From NCBI GenBank assembly GCA_020310875.1, contig CM035423.1:117229865-117293864 (forward strand): DNA of 64,000 nt, read 5' to 3'. The position numbers were made by a program, and so were the translations under genes. Within the stretch, counting starts at the first letter, position 1, and the number at the start of each line of letters is the position of its first letter. The DNA comes from Ceratopteris richardii. Lineage: Eukaryota; Streptophyta; Polypodiopsida; Polypodiales; Pteridaceae. This document shows positions 21,552-33,250 of this stretch, one piece after another. Below the pieces are notes generated by a model. It was given only the letters and a program-made list of their open reading frames with translations. It made no database searches and was not told the origin of the DNA.

Positions 21552-22091
21552 AACCCATGCATGCTTAGAAATTCACCTATGAAACTCACAAAGTATAGGT
21601 ATTTCTAATATGAAGATGTCTGCATAGGACCACCAACATCACTATGAACAAGCTGCAATTTATGTGTAGCTCTAACTCAACCACGTTTTGGGAAGGAATA
21701 ATGTTGCATTTTTTCCATAGTATAGGCTTCATAGACATGTTTTGAAAATGCCTCTATTTTTGTAGAGCGGACAGCATTCCAAGTTTTTGAAGGTGAATCA
21801 AACCAGCAAAATTCAAATGAACAAAACATGCATGCCAAAGCTTTGCATGTGAGATAGCATGAGAATCATGAACTTCATATGCTCAATTATTCATATATTT
21901 TGTGTAATCTATGAGTTCTATATAGCCAATGACATAAAATGCCAAAAGCAATGATGACATTACCATTTGATAGATCATGAACCATACATTTATCATCAAC
22001 TGGATTCCTAATCATCTTGAGTATGATCACTAATTTTTGTGTGAATTTGAGACTATGATTGGAGGGATGTTGATAGCACCCTAGAGAAATT
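21552..22091 (-). pseudogene. Copia A1 leader, protease end and pre-integrase/integrase start
   Basis: Minus-strand reading from 22010 down gives sequence equivalent to A3 37224-36979 (DDKCMVHDLSNGNVIIAF), then the zinc-finger domain and integrase start up to the B1 insertion at 21552. The segment 22015-22091 is leader, matching A2 at about 35690-35757, so about 1.5 kb of gag is missing between them. Confidence 0.65.
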
Positions 22092-23167
22092 TGTTGGGAC
22101 ATCAAGCTTACACTATGCTTGAGGTGGATTTGATCTACATCAAAAAGCTATCAAAAGAATATCTGTTGGAGAGTTCTTTTACTTATGCTCATTTATTGTA
22201 TTTTTTAAAAAGATTTTTCATGGATCTTTTACCATTGTAAAAGCTTAGAGCTTTACACATGTAAAAGTAGAAATATAGAGCCCAAATTCAATGAATTTGA
22301 TGGTGGTTGATTTGCAATCAAATCAGTTAACCAATCACCTAAAAGTAGGTCAAACTAGATCTTCACTTTTCCTAGATTGTAGGAAAGTGAATTGATTCCC
22401 TCCAACAACTCTTACCACCTTCATTTGAATTCAAAATCCACTTGTAGAAGTCATGGATCACTTCTAGATTCTATATAAAGACTCCAAAATACTTGTAAAT
22501 TACATGGAAGAAATATACATACACTTGTGACCATCATTGTCTTGCTCCTTCATTTTTCAGCATCATCTTCTTCGCCAACAATAAGTTTTCAGAGGCTACT
22601 ACTCTCTCTATAGAGCTCCAAATTGGATGAGACATGGATCATTGGAAAGATAATCATGTTTATTTTATGCCTCTAACTTTCCAAAGCATTTGATTTAGTA
22701 TATTGGGAGAAATCTTAGTTTTTATGTCTCAGGGTCAATCTCTACGTATTCTTGAAAAATAAGAGGTACCACTATTGAGTGTCTGGTTCATTCCAAAAGC
22801 ATAGTTTTCTTATTCCTTATACTCTTGTGCATTCTATACACTTGACCCTATGTGTATCACTCCCATAAAAGGATTTCTTCTAATTTTAATCATGTTGGTC
22901 ATTATGAGCATTTGAAGTTCACTATCTCATCCATAGATAGTAACTTTTTTTAGTTAGTCGATGCATGAACCTATTTGTTTTGTATCGACTCCTTCTCCTT
23001 GATGCTCCAAAGTACATATTGCATTTTATTGCACTTATCACATGCCTATAAGGTCTATTTGAGTCTCCATAAGCTCAAGGGCTGGTCTTGTGCCGATTGG
23101 ATAGACCAAACTTTGTCGCTTCACAACTCACTTTTCTACCTCCTACAAGCTTCTCCAAGTTCTTTCG
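22092..23167 (+). repeat. 5' LTR of copia D (1076 bp)
   Basis: It starts TGTTGGGACATC and ends TTCTTTCG, where the 3' copy has TTCTTTCA. Compared with the 3' LTR it lacks an 18 bp segment near 22150 and carries an extra stretch near 22570, plus substitutions, so it is not recent. Confidence 0.88.
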
Positions 23168-23168
23168 G

Positions 23169-23180
23169 TGGTATCAGAGC
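23169..23180 (+). other. Primer-binding site of copia D (initiator tRNA-Met)
   Basis: TGGTATCAGAGC, perfect, 1 nt after the LTR end. Confidence 0.9.
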
Positions 23181-23189
23181 TAGATCAAG

Positions 23190-24129
23190 ATGGGTGACGA
23201 CTTTACTTCAATGATCAAGAAGCTTGATTGACATAACTATGCAGCTTGGAAAATCAGAATGGAGGCCTATTTACAAGGTAGAAATCTTAACGGAATTGTA
23301 GCAGGTGATGAAGCTATGCCTATTCCAAGATCCAAAGGAGGACCTAGACAAGAGGAGACAGATAAGCTCACACTTTGGTGCACAAGGGATGCTCACGCAA
23401 GGTTGTACATACTAAACTCTATCTTTGACTTTCTATTACCACATATTAGAGGATGCAAGACATCTCAAGAGACTTGGGATGCCCTCGAGACTTTCTTTTT
23501 TTATAGTACCAAAGCAAGAAACCAAGGTCAAGGAGGTTGCAAATCAATTAGCATCCATTGGAGAGCTGATTGAAGAAGAGGCTATCATTAGACAAATTCT
23601 CAATGGGACTCGAAGTGATAATCAATGGCAATCTTTCATGACAACTTATGATCTCATCATGGATGTGCAAACTCCAGACGTCAACATCTTTCTTGGACAA
23701 CTCTTCAATCAAGATGCCAACAATAGCATAAAGGAAGGTAACTCTTATCATGGTAATTCAACTAGTGCTCTATATGCGGATAAGAAGGATAAGAAGCTAA
23801 AAGGCAAGAAGAAGGAAGAAGATGAAGAGGAGACTTCCCAAGCCAACTTTGCAAGCAAGAGCTAGTGGAAAGGGAAGAAGAAAGGAACAAATCATGACAA
23901 AGCCAAAGGTCAAAATGTTCAACCTTGTGCCATCTGCCATAAGACCAACCACACCACTCAAAATTATTGTTTTAATGAGAAGACCCAGAAAGGAAGTGGA
24001 AGAGGTGGATATGGTGGCAACAGAGGCAGAGGTGGACACAACTTCAACAATAACAATAGAGGTTATAATAGAAGGAACTTCAACAATTATTCAAAAGATC
24101 AACCACATGAAGACTCATTGCTTCTTATG
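23190..24129 (+). pseudogene. Copia D gag
   Basis: The ATG at 23190 begins a DUF4219/UBN2-type gag (GDDFTSMIKKLD, stop, HNYAAWKIRMEAYLQG), then LLPHIRGCKTSQETWDALE. A frameshift at about 23505 moves to KEVANQLASIGELIEEEAI. A basic and acidic linker follows, then a zinc-knuckle-like C-x2-C-x4-H-x5-C (about 23923-23967) and a Gly/Asn/Arg-rich RNA-binding tail. The stop at codon 13 and the frameshift disable it. The start was chosen because it lies 9 nt after the PBS and opens the gag frame. Confidence 0.85.
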
Positions 24130-27100
24130 AATCTGAACCACAAAGAAGTTAAAGAAGATGATCATTTGTTCTACATAGATTTTGTATGTTCAAATCATGT
24201 TGCAGGCAACATTGCTCTTCTATCTGACTTGGAAAGTCCAAAGCATAGACATGAAGTGCAAATAGGGGATGATACAAAACACAATGTGGAGATAATTGGT
24301 AATGTCAAAGCTTCCATTGGCAAGACAAACATTCTGAGTAATCTATGTACCCACTATCACTAAAAACCTAATAAGCGTACGCCAAATAGTTGAAAAAGGC
24401 TTGCAAGTTAGGTTCACCCAACATGGAGCTTTTATGGAAGATCCATGTCAAGGCTTCAAGAAGATAGCCAAAGGTGAGAAGCTGGTAGGCTCTTTACTTT
24501 TGAAGTAGGAGAAACCAGGAACATAGCCCTATTCACTTTTGGATCTCAAACCCTATGTGAGCTTGAAGTGTGGCATAAGAGACTTGCTCATGTGAATGAA
24601 AGAACCTTGAAGGATATATGCGGGGATCAAAGTGTTCTTGGACTACCAAACATATCAAAGCAACACATGATCAACATGTGTGATGCATGTTAGATTGGGA
24701 AGGCATAAAGACAACCATTCAACTACAAAGGCTACATCCACAACAACGTATTAGACTTAGTACATACAGATGTATGGGAACCAATTCAAGAACCTTCATT
24801 GGCAGGATCAAGGTATTATGTCTCATTTATCAACAACCATAGTAGATAGACTATTATGTACTTTATCAAGAATAATAATTAAGTGTTTGATTGCTTCAAA
24901 AATTATCTAGCATATTTGGAGAATCATACAGGCAGATCACTCAAAAAGCTCAGATCTGATGGAGGGGGAGAAAAATTCTCTAAAGAGTTTGATGAGTTCT
25001 TGCGGGAAAAGGGTATCAAAAGGGAAGTGACTACTAGGTACTCTCCTCAATTAACTAGAATTGGAGAGAGACAAAACAAGACATTGGTTGGATTAGCCAG
25101 AACAATGCTTGAAGAGACAAAGTTGCCACATTATCTATGGGTAGAAGCTATTTCAACTGTTGTGTACCTTGTCAGTAGACTACCATCCAAATCACTTCCA
25201 GGTATGAATTCTTATGAAGCATGGAATGGAAGAAAACCTAGTCTTGGACATTGCAAGGTGTTTGGTTGTTTAGCTTATGTTCATGTACCATCACAAATCA
25301 GAGTTAAGCTAGATGAAAGGGCAACAAACACTGTGTTTATTGGCTATGACTCAACTCACATGGGTTACAAGTTCTATAATCCTTCAACCAATCAATTCAC
25401 TACAACTAGAGATGTTGTGTTTGAAGAACACGGGTCTTGGTATGATGAAGACAAACAAAAGATAATTTACCATTTAATCTTGATTTTGATTCTCATCAAT
25501 TAGAAAGCAAGCAAGATACACAGGTCTAGGATCCAAGAAGTGATACAGATGATGACCAAGACAAAAGAAAAAAGGATTACAAGCTATGGAAGTCAAGAGG
25601 CAAAGCAAAGATGCAAGAGGTTGGAGAATGCTCCAAACAAGCACCTAGAAGATCAGCAAGAGAGAAGAAACAACCAAAAAGTTATGGATATGATTCCACA
25701 TTTGTTGCAAAGCATTCAATCTACTTGGAAAAAGATTCAATTTCAGAAGAACCATCAACCTATGAAGAGGCAAAGGGAAACCCTAATTGGGAAATGGCCA
25801 TGAAAGAAGAAATGGATGCATTGAAGGAGATGGACACTTGGGATTTGGTTCCAATGTTGCCAAATCTAAAGGCAGTTGGTTGCAGATGGGTATATAAAGT
25901 CAAAATAAACTCAGGTGGATCAGTTTGCACGTGCAATGCAAGATTATTTGCCAAAGGATGCTCATAAACTCATGGTATAGACTATGAGGAAACATTCTCA
26001 CCAGTTGCAAATATGATTACAATCAAAACATTGATAAGTGTAGCTGCTGCAAGGAATTGGAGACTCCTCCAACTTGATGTGAAAAATGCATTCTTGAATG
26101 GTTGGATAAGTGAAGAGGTATACATGTCACAACCTCCAAGTTTTGAAGACCCTAATCATGCATCTTATGTTTGCATACTTAAGAAAGCATTGTATGGATT
26201 GAAAGAAGCTCCTAGAGCTTGGAATTATAGGTTGGTTACATACCTTCAAGATCAAGGGTTCAAACCTAGCAACTCATATCCTTCTCTATTCATCAAAAGG
26301 GATCACAATGAGGTTATCTATCTATGTGTATATGTAGATGATATTATTGTTATAGGTGATGATTTGAATGACATTCAAAGGATCAAGAAACACATGCAAG
26401 AGGAGTTCAAAAGTCAGTTACTTAGGTGAGCTCACATATTTCCTAGGTATGTAGGTCATATACACAGAGTAAGGAATGTATTTGAATCATAGAAGATACA
26501 TTCAAGATCTACTTCTTAAGTTCAAAATGGAGAATGCTAAACTTGCAGGTACACCTTTGGATATGAATCATAAATTTAGTGTTTATGAAGGTGAGAAAAT
26601 TGAAGACATGAAAGAATATCAAAGCTTGGTAGATAGCTTGATATATGCTACTCATACAAGGGCAGACATCTCATATAGTGTGGGAGTGCTTAGTCGATTC
26701 ATGCGCTCGCCAAAAAAACCACACATGGATGTAACTAGAAGTACTTCTCGGTACTTAGCATTTGCATGTTCAAAGCTATTGTCATGGAGTTCCAAGAAGC
26801 AACCAACAATTGCTTTCTCCTCAACTAAAGCAGAGTACAGAGGTTTGACCATAGCAACTCAAGAGGCAATATGGTTAAAAGCATTGTATACAGATTTGGA
26901 ACTTGTGAGTTCCAAACCTCACATATTTGGAGATAATGTAAGTTCCATGCATCTAGCAGCAAACCCTATTTTCCATGCAAGAACCAAACACAGAGGTTCA
27001 TTACCACTTCATCAGAGAGAAGCTCATGGCAAAGGAGATTAGCATTTATTTTTTTTCAACTGAAAAGCAAGTAGCAGATATGATGACGAAGGCACTTGAT

Positions 27101-27157
27101 GGAATAAAGCTTTGTAGATTCAAAGCTATGGCAGGTATTCAACCTATTAGAGAATGA
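24130..27157 (+). pseudogene. Copia D pol: protease, integrase, reverse transcriptase, RNase H
   Basis: Protease at about 24170 reads FYIDFVCSNH, with the DSG motif changed to DFV. The pre-integrase zinc region is at about 24570-24700. The integrase core (24883-25503) has LRSDGGGEKFS and a well-kept C-terminus (YEAWNGRKPSLGH, VFGCLAYVHVP). RT spans 25611-26430 with KNAFLNGWISEEVYM, KALYGLKEAPRAWN and the intact catalytic YVDD at 26331-26342. RNase H spans 26476-27157 (STKAEYRGLT, DNVSSMHLAANP, HARTKH). Stops near 24362, 24508, 24850, 25501 and 25964 and several frameshifts break it. Confidence 0.9.
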
Positions 27158-27179
27158 AGACTCATGCATACTTTAGCTT

Positions 27180-27189
27180 GAGGGGGAGT
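27180..27189 (+). other. Polypurine tract of copia D
   Basis: GAGGGGGAGT immediately before the 3' LTR at 27190. Confidence 0.8.
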
Positions 27190-28258
27190 TGTTGGAACAT
27201 CAAGCTTACACTATGCTTGAGGCGGATTTGATCTACATCAAAAAGCTATCACTTGGATTACATCAAAAGAATATCCGTTGTAGAGTTCTTTTACTTATGC
27301 TCATTTATTGTATTTTTTAAAAAGATTTTTCATGGATCTTTTACCATTGTAAAAAGCCTAGAGCTTTACACATGTAAAAGTAGAAAGATAGAGTCCAAGT
27401 TCCATGAATTTGTGGTGGTTGAGTTGCAATCAAATCAATCAATCAATCACCTAAAAGGAGATCAAACTAGATCTTCACTTTTCTTAGATTGTAGGAAAGT
27501 TAATTGATTCCCTCCAACAACTCTTACCACCTTCATTTGAATTCAGAATCCACTTGTAGAAGTCACGGATCACTTCTAGAGTCTATATAAAGACTCCAAA
27601 ACACTTGTACATTACGTGGAAGCAATATACATACACTTGTGACCATCATTGTCTTGCTCCTTCATTTTTCTGCATCATCTTCTTCAGCAATAGCTCTCTC
27701 TACAGAGCTCCGAATTGGATGAGAATGGCTCACTAGAAAACTATTACCGTTTAGTTTCTGAATGTAAATGGTCAAAGCATTTGTTTTAGTAGATTGGGAG
27801 AAATCTTAGTTTTTCTATCTCGAGGTCAATCTCTTTGTATTCCTGAAAAATAGGAGGTACCACTATTGAGTGTCTGGTTCATTCCAAAAGCATATTTTGT
27901 GTATTCCTTGTACTCTTATGCATTCTATACACTCAACCCTATGTGTATCATTCCCATAAAAGGATTTTTTATAACTGTGATCATGCTAGTCGCTATGAGC
28001 ATTTGAAGTTCATTGTCTCATCCATAGATAGTAAGTTTTTTGAGCTAGTCGATGCACGAACCTATGTGCTTTGTATCGACTCCTTCTCCTTGATGTTCCA
28101 AAGTACATAGTGCATTTTATTGCACATATCGCATGCCGATAAGATCTATTTTAGTCTCCATAAGCTCAAGGGTTGTTCTTGTGTCGGTTGCTTGGACCAA
28201 ACTTTCTCGCTTCACAACTCACTTTTCTACCTCCTACAAGCTTCTCCAAATTCTTTCA
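27190..28258 (+). repeat. 3' LTR of copia D (1069 bp)
   Basis: TGTTGGAACATC...TTCTTTCA; it pairs with 22092-23167 and is followed by the AAATT duplication. Confidence 0.9.
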
Positions 28259-28284
28259 AAATTATGTCCTACTTTGATACTAAT

Positions 28285-28511
28285 TGTTGAATTTTGAGTT
28301 CTATGGAAGCACACAAATAGCACAAGGAAGAACAAGAAGCTTGGAGAGAAACAGAATATTGAATGTATTAAATAGTGAATGTACAAAATAAGTGATCCAT
28401 TAGGTTTATATACATATATATAAGTGAGGGGAAAAAATTCCTTATGAGGGAAAAACTTGCCTTGGTAGTTCCAAGTGCATTCACACATATCACTACCAAA
28501 ATATATCAACA
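28285..28511 (-). repeat. 5' LTR of copia A1 (227 bp, degenerate)
   Basis: TGTTGA...CAACA; it aligns throughout with the A2, A3 and A4 LTRs. The adjacent PBS is decayed (TAGTATCAAAG instead of TGGTATCAGAG). Confidence 0.7.
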
Positions 28512-28690
28512 CATCATACCATATCTTTAGTCTTTAACTAGACATCTTTCATAAGCACATCTTCATTTAATTCTTTTTGGAAAAGCTCATGGGTCAACTA
28601 AGATCCAATACTTGGAGCTTCTTAAATTCCCAAGGCATAATTTCATCCTTGAGTATGGTAGCAAGAATGGCTTAAATCATGAAATAAGAA

Positions 28691-28712
28691 AAATATATAT
28701 ATATATATATCT

Positions 28713-28782
<70 letters not shown>
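28691..28782. repeat. (TA)n microsatellite
   Basis: About 90 bp of nearly pure TA with one CTATAC interruption near 28711. A Tyr/Ile open frame across it is an artefact. Confidence 0.95.
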
Positions 28783-28784
<2 letters not shown>

Positions 28785-30480
28785 CATATGTGCTCTTTAC
28801 TTTAGGAACTATTTCATGTCCTAAAGATAACTTATCTAGGTTCCATACAAATTCTTATCGCATGAAGCCACAAAATTGTCAAACTCTTCTAAGAAGAATG
28901 CTATTAAAGTTTTCACCATTCCTATGCAGCATGCAACATCTCTATAGATGACAATATGAACTAGACACACATTAATTAAACTTAAAATCCCAATTTGTGT
29001 GTAGGATTAACAGCTGGAATTTGATTTCCATCATTTCCTTGGATGGAATCAAATGAGAGTTCCCAAATGAAGTCCTCATGAATACTTTGAAACTATTTTG
29101 AGTTTCCATTCTACTTTAGGATGCATGAGAATTTAAATGAACATTGTCTCTATAACCTTTCCAAATGACTCCCTAAGTAACTCCAATAACTAGAGTAATA
29201 CTCTAGGTTTGCAAGTATACATGAATTCTCGTCCATGGACATGCAAAAAAGACTTAACTCTTGTAATGTAGCTTCCTAACTTGATTTTTTAGTGCTGCTT
29301 AATTTTTGCTATGAAAGACAAACTTTGCTACTTAATGTAAACTTCACATTAAATCTTGGATAGCTAAGTATCACTTTGGGAATGAATCTTCTAGATGCTT
29401 GAGTTTGAAAGTTGTAGCTGGCATAACTTTGCAACTATCTACCTAAACTGCTTCCCAAATGTCATGTGTTTAGTTTAAAAGTAAGCTAACATCTTTATAA
29501 TGATACATTTACTTATTTAATTATTTATAATTAGAAAATAATGGTGTATTTCATTCATGCAAATGCATGTACTTACATGAAAATGCATAGGCTTACATAC
29601 AAATGCATGTGCTTGCATGCCACAAATGCTTCATACATTTTATTGGTTTAAGCATGTTTGCCATGCATGCACTTCATGGAGTACCTTTTATGCATAGAAA
29701 TAGTTCTTTTGTTTCCCTTTTTTTGTTCCAATATGCTATTGCACATTCTTGAGTGCAAAAAAATCTTATTAACAAAATGAATGCTTGTGATGTGCACAAA
29801 AGACATATTTATACTTAAATTTGTGCATTGAAAACATTATTTTGGAAAGAGTAATGCACAAAATTTTAATCTCTTTCATGCAAGAAGTGGAAAAGATCCC
29901 TTGTGGATGCATGCAAGTATTTAATGTTCTTTCAATATTTCTATGCTTGCCTAATGTCGATAGTTGATACTTCTTTAACTACGATTCAATCATGAATCTA
30001 ACCAATATAAATGAAAGCTATGGCAAGCAAGTATTGAAACTAAGCATAACTTGGAAAATGCTTAGCTTCATAAACAGTTGTGTCCTTCCATTGTCCATTT
30101 GAGAAGGTTTGTTCTTATCCTTGTAGCTACCTTTAGAACTCCACATCATAAAATGTCCTCTATGGTCGTTGTGAATGCAAATGGTCCTTGTGAATGCAAA
30201 GTCTTGTCCATTCCAATCTTCCATATGGCTGAAATTCCTTGCATTATTCATGTGCTTTTGTAGTGGTTATGCACCACGATGGATTCGCCTTTAAGAGAGA
30301 TTCACAAAAATGTTTTCATAGTAGAAAATCGACCTCTAGGCAAGGCATGCACTACCCCACACAAACGTGCAGAATACGTAGAAACTACGATGTACAGAAA
30401 CCCAACCACATATTTCCTAGGTTTTAAAAATGTGGTAAAACTTATAGCCTATTGTTGACCAAGATACTACATGTAAGAGT
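28783..30480. other. Unassigned AT-rich sequence
   Basis: I recognise no gene or element. A cluster of AAATGCAT / TGCATG motifs at 29560-29690 is a weak local repeat. Short frames at 30018-30427 lack coding character. Confidence 0.5.
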
Positions 30481-30484
30481 GTAA

Positions 30485-31335
30485 GTATACAAATTATACC
30501 TCCTTCATGATGGGCACAATACAAAGTGTACAAATAAATGTGCAAGGTCATGAATCAAGTAACCCCCATCAAGTGACGATAGTGTCGAGAGTTATCATGT
30601 GGTAGAGCTTTAGTGGAAGCATCTTCAACATTATCTAGAGCATGAACCTTCTCAAGACTAATGCACTCAACCACTAAGTAGTCTCTAATGAAGTGCTATC
30701 TTAGATTAGTGTGCTTGCTCTTTGCATGACAAACCTGATTCTTAGCCAAAGCAATGGCACTCTAACTATCATGTACAAACAAGGTATATGATGAAGTAGA
30801 TCCATATCACAAGTAAGGCAAGAAATCCATAATACTTCCTTACATGAGTCACTCGCTATAACATACTCTACTTCTATAGTGGAAACAACTATACACTCTT
30901 GAAGATGCAATCTCCAAGAGATAGCACCTCTAGCAAAGTGAAAAATGTACCTTCATGTAGACTTTTGATTGTCTAAACAACGAGCATAATTAGAATTTGT
31001 GTAACCAATAATTGATGCCTCTCCTCTACCCAAGCATAGACATGTCTCCTTAGTGCCACTAAGATATATCAAAATCATCCTGATTGCTTCGAAATGCTTT
31101 TTCCATTATTAGGCATATATCTACTCACAAATCCTTCTACAAATGCAATGTCTAGTTTCACAGCTACCATAGCATACATGAGACTACCAATAGTGCAGTG
31201 ATAAGGGATTTTGGTCGTGAATTCCTTTTTCTCATTTGATTTGGGGATATCATCCTTGCTTAATTTCACATATGTATGTAAAGGTGTTTCAATGCCTTTC
31301 CACCTTGCATATTGAACATTTGAAGTACGTTTGAT
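30485..31335 (-). pseudogene. Copia fragment E: RT C-terminus and RNase H
   Basis: The minus strand reads the RT thumb (KLSKDDIPKSNEKKEF, SLMYAMVAVKLDIAFV; 31269-31075), then RNase H with LQECIVVSTIEVEYVIASDS (30910-30850), an AIALAKNQ-like segment and an SKHTN-like segment, with stops and frameshifts. LTRs, PBS and all upstream domains are absent. The sequence differs from families A, B and D, so it is a separate copia lineage. Confidence 0.75.
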
Positions 31336-31379
31336 ATTGTGAAGGAAGAGTTTGTCAACGATTGGAAATGAATACTTTT

Positions 31380-32227
31380 TTCCTTGTAAATAGTCAAAAA
31401 GTAGAGTTAGAAAGCTCTGAATTTTGTATAACTCAGGAATAGTCTTCCTTGAGTTGGGATAGAGCTAGTACAAAGCGAGAAGTCATTAGAGAGCTAGAGT
31501 TAGAGATATAGAAGCAGAGAAGTGAGAAAGTACTTCATTTTGGAACTAGTATATAAGTCAATATAAAGAATAAGTGGGGACACACTATCATTTATAACTT
31601 TCTTTCATGGAGAATAGATAGCTCTTCCTTTGGTTGTCATCTTCTTCTTCATTGTGATTCCTTGTGTGATGTCTTGGGTGATTTGTTGTGTGTTGTTTGG
31701 TTGATCATTCAATTGTAGAATGAGTTAAGACTTGTTTGTGAGATCTATATTGAGTTTAATGATATGTATTGATATCTTTTCTTGGATTGAAGAAAGACTT
31801 CTAGTTCTAAGTGATTGCATCATTGGATTCTACTCAAGATAACTACTTTTCAATATCATATTTGGATTTTTCATGAAAAATGGCATGGAATAGGCACTTG
31901 AATCACTCAATTTGTTGTTATATTCATGGAGTTATGAGCATTTGAAGTTTCTAGCAATAACTTTACACAAACTCATGTTTTTAGAAAATCATGTTTTTAT
32001 CAATTCCTCTTTTTATCAAATCTCAGTGGATCTCATATCAAGTTTGACTCATATCTTTTGTGAATAATTGATTTGTGGTTTATTGCATTCGTTTTTAAGT
32101 AGCAATCAGGCTAACTTGTTCTTGGATTGATAATTTGCAGAGGTTTCTTTTTCCTATAGAAGTTCAATCAACTCACTGATGCTACAATGGGACAGATGTT
32201 CTTAATGCAATAAAGGTGAAACATATC
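31380..32227 (+). repeat. Possible Ty3/gypsy LTR, interrupted downstream by A2
   Basis: This AT-rich stretch has a TATA-like AGTATATAAGTC near 31548 and leads into a PBS-like sequence at 32228. No second copy is present to define its edges, so this is tentative. Confidence 0.3.
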
Positions 32228-32251
32228 TTTTGGCACGACTATCAGGGACGA
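32228..32251 (+). other. Degenerate tRNA-Asp-type primer-binding site
   Basis: TTTTGGCACGACTATCAGGG resembles the plant gypsy PBS TTTGGCGCCGTTGCCGGGG with several mismatches. It suggests that 31380-32308 and 36003-36660 were one gypsy element before A2 landed. Confidence 0.35.
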
Positions 32252-32308
32252 AAAACCTATATTGGTGGTGCCAAAATCACAAGTAAACTTCATTTTACAT
32301 ATCACAAT

Positions 32309-32538
32309 TGTTGGAGTTAGACGTCTGCGAAAGCATACGAACAGCACAAGGAAGAAGAAGAAGCTTGAAGCACAACACACAATACTGAATGTATTACTAG
32401 AGAATGTACAAAGATAAGTATCCCATTAGGCCAATAGGCGTATATACAAGTCGAGGGAAAAAAACCACCTAAAGAGGGAAAAAAGTGCCCCGGTGGTCCT
32501 AGTGTGTTCACACACATCACTACCTAAATATATCAACA
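32309..32538 (-). repeat. 3' LTR of copia A2 (230 bp)
   Basis: TGTTGGAGTTAGAC...ATATATCAACA. A minus-strand purine tract (CCAGGGGGGATT) abuts at 32539-32551. Confidence 0.92.
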
Positions 32539-32611
32539 AATCCCCCCTGGGAGTGATGCGGTGAACAAGGAGCCAGCACTTATGTATAAGGAAGTACCAA
32601 GCTATGTGGAA

Positions 32612-33211
32612 TCAATCCACAAAAGGAAGTAAGCCCAAAGCTTTGCGGAAAGCTTCAAACTTCTCCCTAGGCAGAGCCTTCGTGAAAAGGTCTGCATTGT
32701 TCTCCTGTGTGGGCACATATGCCAAGCTGATCTCCCCAGCAAAGAACCTCTCCCTAACATAATGATATTGCACCTCAATGTGCTTAGTGCGAGCATAGAA
32801 CACAGGGTTCCTCGCAACTGCCAATGCGCTCTGACTGTCATTGAAGATGGTGGTGGCAGAAGACTGACCAACAGCCAAATCAGCCATAAGGCATCTGAGC
32901 CACACACACTCAATAGTCGCTATGAAAGCTGCCCTATACTCAGCCTCACAACTGGAAGTGGCCACAGTAGGGTGCTTCTTGCTCAGCCAAGATATGCATG
33001 AGCTACCAAGCATGAAGCAAAAACCACTAGTCGACACACAAGTGTCATAGCAACCAGCCCAATCAGAGTCAGAAAAAGCATGCAAATCTGGTGGTGGTGA
33101 TCCCCCCTTGGGATAAAACAACCCAAGTAGCCGAGTACCACTCAAGTAGCAAAAGATGCACTTAACCGCCTGCCAATGCTTGACAACTGGGCAATGCATA
33201 AATCTGCTCAT
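32612..33211 (-). pseudogene. Copia A2 RNase H
   Basis: The 199 aa frame shows the full copia RNase H order: AFSDSDWAGCYDTCVSTSGF (first Asp), SSCEAEYRAAFIATIECVWL (Glu), NDSQSALAVARNPVFYARTK (Asp), then EVQYHYVRERFFAGEI and DLFTKAL. It is the best preserved domain of the A family here, in a frame separate from RT. Confidence 0.88.
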
Positions 33212-33250
33212 TTGTGAGACAGCAAACTAAATATCTGGCCAAGTAATGCA

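Larger units (their letters stand above)
22092..28258 (+). mobile_element. Ty1/copia element D, near full length (6167 bp), inserted in A1 leader
   Basis: 5' LTR 22092-23167 and 3' LTR 27190-28258, flanked by a perfect target-site duplication AAATT (22087-22091 and 28259-28263). iMet PBS at 23169-23180, gag from 23190, pol from about 24120, PPT at 27180-27189. The domain order gag, protease, integrase, RT, RNase H is complete, but stops and frameshifts inactivate it. It is the most complete copia copy in the window. Confidence 0.93.
11945..28511 (-). mobile_element. Ty1/copia element A1, split by nested insertions B1(C) and D
   Basis: Read on the minus strand: 5' LTR 28511-28285, a degenerate primer-binding site (about 28283-28273), leader, then a jump from leader into protease/integrase sequence (22086-21552), so gag is deleted. 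Integrase continues at 13023, then RT to about 11945, where the element is truncated; no 3' LTR is seen. D sits in the leader and B1 in integrase. Both junctions can be checked against the intact family members A2-A4, and each is flanked by a target-site duplication. This is the oldest identifiable insertion in this region. Confidence 0.75.

Noticed and set aside
22975..23214. 79-codon frame at the end of the copia D 5' LTR
   Set aside because: It spans the LTR end and the PBS; it is untranslated leader sequence, not a gene.
28234..28512. 92-codon minus-strand frame across the A1 LTR
   Set aside because: It coincides with the A1 LTR and PBS; similar LTR frames occur at 32168-32520 and 35781-35984.
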